Part shown: piece by piece, positions 1 to 5,228 of the stretch
How the letters are laid out: each line of letters starts with the position of its first letter
How positions within the stretch are numbered: the stretch's first letter is position 1
From: UBA2239 sp050177075
GTDB lineage: Bacteria; Pseudomonadota; Gammaproteobacteria; Burkholderiales; UBA9220
Assembly (NCBI GenBank): GCA_050177075.1
Contig: JBFXHL010000067.1
Span: 1-13,971, forward strand
Length of the DNA: 13,971 bases
Direction of reading: 5' to 3'
Position numbers and translations under genes: made by a program
The notes under the pieces: generated by a model
Database searches by the model: none
What the model was told of the DNA's origin: nothing
Seen by the model: only the letters and a program-made list of their open reading frames with translations

Positions 1-348
1 GTGACCCAGATGGACGAAGTGACGCAGCAGAACGCGGCCCTGGTGGAAGAGGCGGCCGCGGCGGCGGAGAGCCTGCAGGAACAGGCCGAATCCCTGGCCC
101 AGGCGGTGAGCGTGTTCAAGCTCGATACCGGGTCGGCGGTCGCGGCGACAGCCAAACGTCCCGCCGTTCAGGAAGGCCCCCAGGCGGAAAAGGCCGAGGA
201 GGGCCACGCCAAGGCCAGGCATGCCGGCAAGGTGGTGCCGCACCCGGCCAGCCATGCCAAGCGGCAGGCTCCTCGTGTCGAACGCTCCGGCGGCAAGATG
301 CTGGCCCACAAGCCAGCGGAGGAAGCCGAAGAGTGGTCAGAGTTCTAG
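1..348 (+). CDS. Methyl-accepting chemotaxis protein, C-terminal end (5' partial)
   Basis: The reading frame is open from the window edge, so the GTG at position 1 is most likely an internal valine codon rather than a start. The first ~40 residues (TQMDEVTQQNAALVEEAAAA, then SLQEQAESLAQAVSVFKL) match the end of the MCP cytoplasmic signalling coiled coil, the part that transmits receptor state to CheA/CheW. A ~70-residue Ala/Lys/His-rich, apparently unstructured tail follows and ends in EWSEF. That fits the xWxxF pattern of the C-terminal pentapeptide by which high-abundance receptors tether the methylation enzymes CheR and CheB. Sensor and membrane domains lie outside the window. cheW follows on the same strand after a structured repeat. 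Family identity is strong; ligand specificity cannot be judged. Confidence 0.9.
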   Translation: MTQMDEVTQQNAALVEEAAAAAESLQEQAESLAQAVSVFKLDTGSAVAATAKRPAVQEGPQAEKAEEGHAKARHAGKVVPHPASHAKRQAPRVERSGGKMLAHKPAEEAEEWSEF

Positions 349-355
349 TTTCGAC

Positions 356-428
356 GCGGGAGGGCGCATTCCCCTTGCAAAGGGCAGCTTAGCCAACTGC
401 CGCCTCCGTTTTGCTCTCCCGTTCTTTT
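356..428 (+). terminator. Terminator-like structure after the chemotaxis receptor gene
   Basis: The outer stem GCGGGAG (356-362) pairs with CTCCCGT (416-422). Inside it GCAAAG (377-382) pairs with TTTTGC (409-414), and GGCAG (383-387) pairs with CTGCC (397-401). A T-rich stretch (TCTTTT, 423-428) follows the outer stem. The shape and position fit an intrinsic terminator for the receptor gene, although the structure is larger than a simple hairpin. Confidence 0.6.
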
Positions 429-435
429 ATCCCGC

Positions 436-458
436 GATGGGCGGCGTGGCCGCCCATC
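436..458. repeat. Palindromic hairpin upstream of cheW
   Basis: GATGGGCGGC (436-445) and its exact complement GCCGCCCATC (449-458) are separated by 3 bases. It belongs to the 113-bp repeat and sits just 5' of the cheW ribosome-binding site. It has no T-tract of its own. It may protect an RNA end, but that is inference. Confidence 0.7.
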
Positions 459-477
459 CACTGCCAGGAGTAATGTC

Positions 478-978
478 ATGCAGGAATTGACCGATATCAC
501 CGAGGCCGGAATACCCTCCGCCAGCGCCGAGAACGAGTATCTGACCTTTTCCCTGGGTCAGGAAGAATACGGGGTCGATATTCTCAAGGTGCAGGAGATA
601 CGGGGCTACGAAACCGTAACCCATATCGCCAACACGCCCGAGTACATCAAGGGCGTGATCAATCTGCGGGGGATCATCGTCCCCATCATCGACATGCGAC
701 TTAAATTCCACCTGGACCACGCCGATTACAACGAGCTGACGGTGGTGATCATCCTCAATGTCGGCGGCCGGGTGATCGGCATGGTGGTGGACGGGGTGTC
801 CGACGTCATCACCCTCAAGCCGGATCAAATCAAGCCTTCGCCGGAATTCGGCGCCGCCATCGACGCCCGCTATATCACGGGGGTCGGCACCGTGGATGAC
901 CGGATGCTGATTCTGGTGGATATCCAGAAACTTCTGGGGGGCGTGGACATGCAGACCTTGGAGCGCATTGCCGCCTGA
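478..978 (+). CDS. cheW: Chemotaxis coupling protein CheW
   Basis: A 166-residue protein with the complete CheW fold. CheW is the cytoplasmic adaptor linking chemoreceptor tips to the histidine kinase CheA. The diagnostic stretches are YLTFSLGQEEYGVDILKVQEI near residues 20-41, the block TPEYIKGVINLRGIIVPIID near 59-78, and VVDGVSDVI near 102-110. A ~17-residue N-terminal extension precedes the fold. The start is supported by AGGAG at 466-470, 7 bases upstream. The length is usual for the family. It follows a receptor gene on the same strand but is separated from it by a terminator-like repeat, so it may have its own promoter, which I could not identify. The next gene is convergent, so cheW ends its transcription unit. 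Confidence 0.96.
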   Translation: MQELTDITEAGIPSASAENEYLTFSLGQEEYGVDILKVQEIRGYETVTHIANTPEYIKGVINLRGIIVPIIDMRLKFHLDHADYNELTVVIILNVGGRVIGMVVDGVSDVITLKPDQIKPSPEFGAAIDARYITGVGTVDDRMLILVDIQKLLGGVDMQTLERIAA

Positions 979-1001
979 GAAGGCAACGAGCCGGTTTCGC
1001 C

Positions 1002-1074
1002 GCGGGAGGGCGCATTCCCCTTGCAAAGGGCAGTTTAGCCAGCTGCCGCCTCCGCTTTGCTCTCCCGCTTTTTT
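1002..1074 (+). terminator. Terminator after cheW
   Basis: Outer stem GCGGGAG (1002-1008) with CTCCCGC (1062-1068), middle stem GCAAAG (1023-1028) with CTTTGC (1055-1060), inner stem GGCAG (1029-1033) with CTGCC (1043-1047), then six T residues (1069-1074). This is a more canonical intrinsic terminator than copy 1 because the T-run is unbroken. Confidence 0.75.
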
Positions 1075-1081
1075 ATTCCGT

Positions 1082-1104
1082 GATGGGCGGCCAGGCCGCC
1101 CATC
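1082..1104. repeat. Near-perfect 23-bp palindrome between convergent cheW and pat
   Basis: The 11-base arm 1082-1092 is exactly complementary to 1094-1104 around a single central base. It lies 6 bases beyond the stop codon of the minus-strand acetyltransferase gene, so it could also stabilise that transcript's 3' end. No T-tract follows it on either strand. Confidence 0.7.
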
Positions 1105-1110
1105 CAAGCG

Positions 1111-3786
1111 CTACAGGGGCCGGGAGACCCGCTTGATGCTCGGGTCCTCGTCGTTCTGGACGATGGCGAAGCCCAGATTGGCGCACAGCTTGAGCATGGC
1201 CTTGTTGTTGGCCAGGACTTCGCCTTCCATGATTTTCAGGCCACGGCTGCGGGCCGCATGGAAGAGACAGTTCATCAGCTTGGAGCCGATGCCCTTGCCC
1301 TGCCATTCATCCGCCACCACCAGAGCGAACTCGCAGCTCTTGCCGTCGGGGTTGATGGCGTAGCGGCACACGCCCAGTTCCTGCTCCTTGCCGTCTTGCT
1401 CGACCACCGCGATGAGGGCCATTTCCCGGTCGTAGTCAATCTGGGTGAAGCGCACCAGCATGGTCTGGGTCAGTTCCTGCAGGGTGTTCATGAAGCGGAA
1501 GAACTTGGACTGCTCCGACAGGCCGCGCACGAACTGCTGCTCGATCTCCGCGTCTTCCGGGCGGATGGGGCGGATGGTGATGTCGGTGCCGTCCGGCAGC
1601 TGCCAGTGGTCGATGAGGTGCACCGGATAGGGGTAGATCGCCATGTGGGCGTAGCGTTCCTGGGAGGTGGAGACATGGTCCACCACCACCCGGGCGTCCA
1701 CCGCCAAGGCGCCGGATTCGTCGACGATCAGGGGATTGATGTCCATTTCCTTGAGCCAGGGCAGCTCGCACACCATTTCCGAGACCCGCAGCAGCACCGA
1801 CTCCAGCGCCTCCATGGCCACCGGCGGCATGTGGCGGAAGGCGCCGAGCATTTTCGCCACCCGGGTGCGGCCGATGAGATCCTTGACCAGGAAGCCGTTG
1901 AGGGGGGGGAGGGCCACGGCCCGATCGCCCATCACCTCCACCGCCGTGCCGCCGGCGCCGAAGGTGATGACAGGGCCGAACACCGGGTCGTTGGTGACGC
2001 CGATCATCAGCTCCCGGCCGTTGGGCTTGACGATCATGGGCTCCACCGAGATGCCCTCGATGCGCGCGTTGGGGCGGTGCTTCTTCACCGCCGTGAGGAT
2101 TTCGTTGTAGCCGGCCCGCACCGCGTGGGCGTTGCCGAGGTTGAGGCGCACCCCGCCGGCGTCGGATTTGTGGGTGATGTCCGGCGAATTGATCTTCAGC
2201 GCGGTGGGAAAGCCGAACTGCTCCGCCAGCAGCAGGGCCTCGTTGGGGCTGTGGGCCACCATGGTTTTCGCCACCGGGATGTGGAAGGCCGCCAGCAGGG
2301 CCTTGGACTCCATTTCGTTGAGGACCTTGCGCCGCTCCGCCAGGGCGGACTCGATGACCATCCGCGCCCCTTCCACGTCGGGCTCGTTCTGGTGGGTGAG
2401 GGAGCCCGGGGCCTGCATCAGCAGCTGGCGGTTGCGGTGGTAGGCGGTGATGTAGGCGAAGGCTTCCACCGCCGGCTCCGGGGTGCGGAAGGTGGGGATG
2501 CGGGATTTGCCCAGCAACTGCCGCCCCTTCATGATCTGGGTGTCCCCCATCCAGCAGGTGAGGAGGGGCTTGTTGTATTGCTGCGCCACCTCGATCACCG
2601 CTTCGCCCACCTCCAGGGGACGGGTCATGGCCTGGGGGGTGAGGATGACCAGCACCCCGTCCACATTGGCGTCTTCCATGCACACCTGGACCGTGTCCCG
2701 GTAGCGCTGGGGGCTGGCGTCGCCGATGATGTCCACCGGGTTGCCGTGGGACCAGGTGGAGGGAAGGAATTCGTTGAGGCGGGAGACGGATTCCGGCTTC
2801 AGTTCCGCCAGCTGGATGTCCAGGTCGGCCACCCGGTCCGCCGCCATGGCGCCGGGGCCGCCGCCGTTGGTGACGATGGCGAGGCGGTTGCCGGTGGGCC
2901 GGAAGGGCGAGGTGAGGGCCTTGGCGGCGGTGAACAGCTGGGAAATGGTCATCACCCGCACCACGCCGGCCCGCTGCAGGGCGGCATCGAAGACGTCGTC
3001 CGCCCCCACCAGGGCGCCGGTGTGGGACACGGCGGCCTGGGAGCCGGTCTTGTGGCGCCCCACCTTGACCACGATCACCGGCTTGATGCGGGCGGCGGCG
3101 CGGAGGGCGGAGACGAAGCTGCGGGACTGGTGGATGCCCTCGATGTAGAGGAGGATGCTCTCGGTTCGAGCGTCGGATACCAGGAAGTCGAGGATTTCGC
3201 CGAAGTCGATGTCCGCCGAGATGCCCATGGACACGACGCTGGAAAAGCCCACTCCGTTGGCGTGGGCCCAGTCCAGGATGGCGGTGCACAGGGCGCCGGA
3301 CTGGGACACCAGGGCCAGGTTGCCCGCCGTGGCCGTTCCCTTGTAGAAGGTGGCGTTGAGGCCGATGCTGGGGCGCATGATGCCCAGGCAGTTGGGGCCG
3401 AGGAGGCGGATGCCGTACATCTTGGCCGTGTCCACCACCGCTTTCTGCAGGGCCGCGCCCTTGGGGCCGATTTCGCTGAAGCCGGCGGACAGGATGATGG
3501 CGGCCTTGACCCCGTGCTTGCCGCAGCGGTCGATGATGTCCGGAATGGAGGGGGCGGGGGTGGCGATCACCGCCAGTTCGATGGGGTGGTTGATGTCCTC
3601 GATGGCCGCGTAGATGGGCTTGTTCCGGATTTTCTTGTATTTCGGGTTGATGCCGTAAACCTCGCCCTCGAAGCCTTCCAGCAGGTTCTTGAAGACGATG
3701 GTGCCGACCTTGTCGGCCCGGTTGCTGGCGCCGAAGACGACGACGGATTTGGGGGAGAACAGAACGTTGAGGTAATGCTGCGCCAT
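1111..3786 (-). CDS. pat: Protein lysine acetyltransferase Pat-type: NDP-forming acyl-CoA synthetase-like body with C-terminal GNAT domain
   Basis: An 891-residue protein close in length and layout to Salmonella Pat / E. coli PatZ (YfiQ), which acetylate lysines on enzymes such as acetyl-CoA synthetase. Residues ~1-140 are a CoA-binding Rossmann domain (VVVFGAS near 16-22, LLGPNCLG at 128-135). Residues ~155-460 are the succinyl-CoA-ligase-like region, and ~480-700 an ATP-grasp domain (FPTALKINSPDITHKS near 526-541, DINPL at 682-686). Residues ~735-890 are a GNAT acetyltransferase with acetyl-CoA loop QGKGIG at 829-834. The ligase-like region keeps SHTGAL with His255, the position of the phospho-histidine in true ADP-forming synthetases; in the E. 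coli protein, as I remember it, this motif is degraded. The start has AAAGG about 10 bases upstream. It is divergent from an HDAC-family deacetylase, which supports a protein-acetylation role. Confidence 0.93.
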   Translation of the reverse strand: MAQHYLNVLFSPKSVVVFGASNRADKVGTIVFKNLLEGFEGEVYGINPKYKKIRNKPIYAAIEDINHPIELAVIATPAPSIPDIIDRCGKHGVKAAIILSAGFSEIGPKGAALQKAVVDTAKMYGIRLLGPNCLGIMRPSIGLNATFYKGTATAGNLALVSQSGALCTAILDWAHANGVGFSSVVSMGISADIDFGEILDFLVSDARTESILLYIEGIHQSRSFVSALRAAARIKPVIVVKVGRHKTGSQAAVSHTGALVGADDVFDAALQRAGVVRVMTISQLFTAAKALTSPFRPTGNRLAIVTNGGGPGAMAADRVADLDIQLAELKPESVSRLNEFLPSTWSHGNPVDIIGDASPQRYRDTVQVCMEDANVDGVLVILTPQAMTRPLEVGEAVIEVAQQYNKPLLTCWMGDTQIMKGRQLLGKSRIPTFRTPEPAVEAFAYITAYHRNRQLLMQAPGSLTHQNEPDVEGARMVIESALAERRKVLNEMESKALLAAFHIPVAKTMVAHSPNEALLLAEQFGFPTALKINSPDITHKSDAGGVRLNLGNAHAVRAGYNEILTAVKKHRPNARIEGISVEPMIVKPNGRELMIGVTNDPVFGPVITFGAGGTAVEVMGDRAVALPPLNGFLVKDLIGRTRVAKMLGAFRHMPPVAMEALESVLLRVSEMVCELPWLKEMDINPLIVDESGALAVDARVVVDHVSTSQERYAHMAIYPYPVHLIDHWQLPDGTDITIRPIRPEDAEIEQQFVRGLSEQSKFFRFMNTLQELTQTMLVRFTQIDYDREMALIAVVEQDGKEQELGVCRYAINPDGKSCEFALVVADEWQGKGIGSKLMNCLFHAARSRGLKIMEGEVLANNKAMLKLCANLGFAIVQNDEDPSIKRVSRPL

Positions 3787-3849
3787 ACGGAATCGGCCTT
3801 TCGTCTTGTTGTGCGCAAAAAGCTTAACGCGGGTTTGTGTCGACTTGGA

Positions 3850-3988
3850 AACCGCTGAATAAATGGCTGCGCGGGCGAATCGCTGCGTTGCACGATGCTC
3901 GCTCCCTCTCCTATCTCCTCGATATGTCTCGGTCGCTGCGCTCCGTGCGCCTTGCGCTTCATCCCGCTCGCCGATTTCTTCAGCGGTT
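3850..3988. repeat. Fold-back (MITE-like) element with imperfect terminal inverted repeats
   Basis: The left end AACCGCTGAATAAATGGC (from 3850) matches the reverse complement of the right end, AACCGCTGAAGAAATCGGC (to 3988), with a few mismatches. Complementarity is partial but continues inward (GCGGGCGAATCGC against GCGGGATGAAGCGC), so most of the element can fold on itself. No transposase is encoded. The form fits a non-autonomous miniature element or a dispersed genomic repeat. I have no second copy in this window to prove mobility, and no clear target-site duplication is visible. Confidence 0.55.
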
Positions 3989-4011
3989 CCCTTGCGTGCG
4001 GTCCGTTTGCC

Positions 4012-4037
4012 GGGCCGCTCGTTTCCCCCGGCGGCCC
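4012..4037. repeat. Short inverted repeat upstream of the deacetylase gene
   Basis: GGGCCGC (4012-4018) and GCGGCCC (4031-4037) form a 7-bp stem with a 12-base loop, followed on the plus strand by TTATTGAATTTT. It could be an attenuator-like or operator site between the two divergent genes. The T-rich stretch is too irregular to call a terminator. Confidence 0.35.
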
Positions 4038-4115
4038 TTATTGAATTTTGCGTGGTGGAAATGGTCGCCGCGAGCGGCTAAACTGGTTCCAACCCCCATG
4101 GATTATAGCCAATAA

Positions 4116-5036
4116 ATGCATACCGCCTTCATTTCCCATCCCGACTGCCTCAAGCACGACATGGGCAGCCACCATCCGGAAAGCCCCGCGCGCCTGCGGG
4201 AGATCAAGGACCGCCTGATCGCTTCCGGTCTGTTCGACCTGCTCGTTCATCACGACGCGCCGCTGGCGACGAAGCAGCAACTGGAGCGGGTCCACGCGCC
4301 GGAGTACGTGAAGCGTATTTTCGAGCTGTCTCCCGGGGAGGGGTTGGTACACCTGGATGGTGATACCGCCATGAATCCCTATACCCTGCACGCGGCGCTG
4401 CGGGCGGCGGGGGCGGTGGTGATGGGCGTGGACTTGGTGATGCGCCACGACGTGGAAAACGTCTTTTGCAGCGTGCGGCCTCCCGGGCACCATGCCGAGA
4501 GGGCGGCGGCCATGGGATTCTGCCTGTTCAACAACGTGGCGGTGGGAGCGGCCCATGCCTTGGCGGCCCACGGCCTGAAGAAGGTGGCCGTCGTGGATTT
4601 CGATGTCCACCACGGCAACGGCACCGAGGATATTTTCCACGACAATCCCCAGGTGATGCTCTGCTCCACCTTCCAGCATCCCTACTATCCCTACAAGGGG
4701 GCGGACTCCGGCAACGACCACATCATCAATGTGCCCCTGCCGGCTTACAGCAACGGCGACGTTTTCCGCGCCGCCGTCACCGACCATTGGTTGCCTGCCC
4801 TGGAGCGTTTCCGGCCCGAATTGCTGTTCGTCTCGGCGGGGTTCGACGCCCACCGGGCCGACGACATGGCCATGCTGGGCCTGGTGGAGGACGACTACGT
4901 CTGGGTGACCCGGCAAATCAAGGAAGTGGCGGCGAAATACGCCGACAACCGCATCGTCTCCACCCTGGAAGGGGGCTACGAGCTGCACGCCCTGGCACGC
5001 TGCGTCGAGGCTCACATCAAAGTGATGGCGACTTGA
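4116..5036 (+). CDS. HDAC-family zinc deacetylase (class II-like / acetoin-utilisation type)
   Basis: A 306-residue, full-length member of the histone-deacetylase superfamily, cytoplasmic zinc hydrolases that remove acetyl groups from lysines or small amines. Visible motifs are RPPGHHAE with the paired catalytic His125/His126, DFDVHHGNG with zinc ligands Asp163 and His165, SAGFDAH with zinc ligand Asp244, and LEGGYEL with active-site Tyr288. All catalytic positions are intact. The start at 4116 begins the conserved N-terminus (MHTAFISHPDCLKHDMGSHHPE), and no upstream start fits, although the ribosome-binding site is poor. The divergent Pat-type acetyltransferase suggests that protein acetyl-lysine is the substrate, as for AcuC in Bacillus or LdaA in Rhodopseudomonas. 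A polyamine or acetoin-related substrate remains possible. Confidence 0.94.
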   Translation: MHTAFISHPDCLKHDMGSHHPESPARLREIKDRLIASGLFDLLVHHDAPLATKQQLERVHAPEYVKRIFELSPGEGLVHLDGDTAMNPYTLHAALRAAGAVVMGVDLVMRHDVENVFCSVRPPGHHAERAAAMGFCLFNNVAVGAAHALAAHGLKKVAVVDFDVHHGNGTEDIFHDNPQVMLCSTFQHPYYPYKGADSGNDHIINVPLPAYSNGDVFRAAVTDHWLPALERFRPELLFVSAGFDAHRADDMAMLGLVEDDYVWVTRQIKEVAAKYADNRIVSTLEGGYELHALARCVEAHIKVMAT

Positions 5037-5061
5037 GCTTCCGGCCCAAGTGGCGCATAAT
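5033..5061 (+). promoter_or_regulatory. Sigma70-type promoter of the SRP RNA gene
   Basis: TTGAGC (5033-5038), a 17-base spacer and CATAAT (5056-5061) lie at the right distance for transcription to begin near 5068-5075, where the SRP RNA stem starts. The -35 box overlaps the TGA stop codon (5034-5036) of the deacetylase gene. Confidence 0.7.
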
Positions 5062-5074
5062 TCCGCCCTCCAAT

Positions 5075-5170
5075 GGCGGGCCTCCCCGCATTGCAGGGTG
5101 GTGAACCTGGTCAGGTCCGGAAGGAAGCAGCCACAGCCGCTTACTGCAAGTGCCGGGGGTTGGGCTCGCC
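5075..5170 (+). ncRNA. ffs: Signal recognition particle 4.5S RNA (small bacterial SRP RNA)
   Basis: The apical domain carries the conserved core GTCAGGTCCGGAAGGAAGCA (5110-5129), with the GGAA tetraloop and the asymmetric loops that bind the Ffh M-domain. Flanking sequences pair as expected for the short SRP RNA: GGCGGGCC near 5075-5082 with GGGCTCGCC at 5162-5170, and CCCCGCA with TGCCGGGGG. The ~96-nt length is usual; mature ends are estimated from the stem. The RNA with Ffh targets nascent membrane proteins to the Sec translocon. A promoter is visible just upstream (5033-5061). Its position immediately before dnaX-ybaB-recR is familiar in proteobacteria. The 3' flank (CCCCTACCCCTTTCTT) is only weakly terminator-like, so some read-through into dnaX is possible. 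Confidence 0.96.
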
Positions 5171-5210
5171 ACCCCTACCCCTTTCTTCCGGGTCCCGAGT
5201 CGGCGGATTC

Positions 5211-5219
5211 TGGTAGAAT
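5211..5219 (+). promoter_or_regulatory. Candidate extended -10 promoter of dnaX
   Basis: TGGTAGAAT (5211-5219) matches an extended -10 element: TG, one base, then TAGAAT. No good -35 lies 16-18 bases upstream, which is tolerated for extended -10 promoters. Initiation would fall near 5225-5228, only a few bases before the dnaX ATG at 5229. Confidence 0.45.
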
Positions 5220-5228
5220 TTCCACCCT

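Larger units (their letters stand above)
348..460 (+). repeat. Structured intergenic repeat, copy 1 (113 bp)
   Basis: This direct repeat pairs with 994-1106: equal length and, by my hand alignment, 10 mismatches and no gaps. It starts at the last base of the chemotaxis receptor stop codon and ends 17 bases before the cheW start. It contains a branched terminator-like hairpin (356-428) and a 10-bp-arm palindrome (arms 436-445 and 449-458). Two of the differences from copy 2 turn a G-C pair into a G.U pair (positions 409 and 422), so pairing is kept. I do not recognise a named RNA family in it. Confidence 0.85.
994..1106 (+). repeat. Structured intergenic repeat, copy 2 (113 bp)
   Basis: The second copy of the element at 348-460 begins 16 bases after the cheW stop and ends 4 bases before the end of the convergent acetyltransferase gene. 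All structural parts are conserved: terminator-like stem (1002-1074) and palindrome (1082-1104). The two copies bracket cheW as direct repeats. Confidence 0.85.
3787..4115. other. Divergent intergenic region between pat and the deacetylase gene
   Basis: This 329-bp region must hold the promoters of both divergent genes. It contains a 139-bp fold-back element (3850-3988) and an inverted repeat GGGCCGC (4012-4018) / GCGGCCC (4031-4037). I could not place convincing -35/-10 pairs for either gene. The deacetylase start has no clear Shine-Dalgarno sequence. A tiny frame ATG GAT TAT AGC CAA TAA (4098-4115) ends directly against its ATG, which would allow translational coupling if it is used. No RNA gene was recognised here. 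Confidence 0.6.

Noticed and set aside
427..1107. A minus-strand frame of 226 codons over cheW
   Set aside because: Antisense to cheW and running through both structured repeats; no recognisable protein family.
1436..3289. A 617-codon minus-strand frame, Pro/Arg/His-rich
   Set aside because: Another frame of the acetyltransferase gene; low-complexity composition and no domain.
1258..3858. An 866-codon open frame on the plus strand, His/Gly-rich
   Set aside because: It is exactly antisense to the acetyltransferase gene, shows no known domain, and has the composition expected of a reverse-complement shadow in GC-rich DNA.
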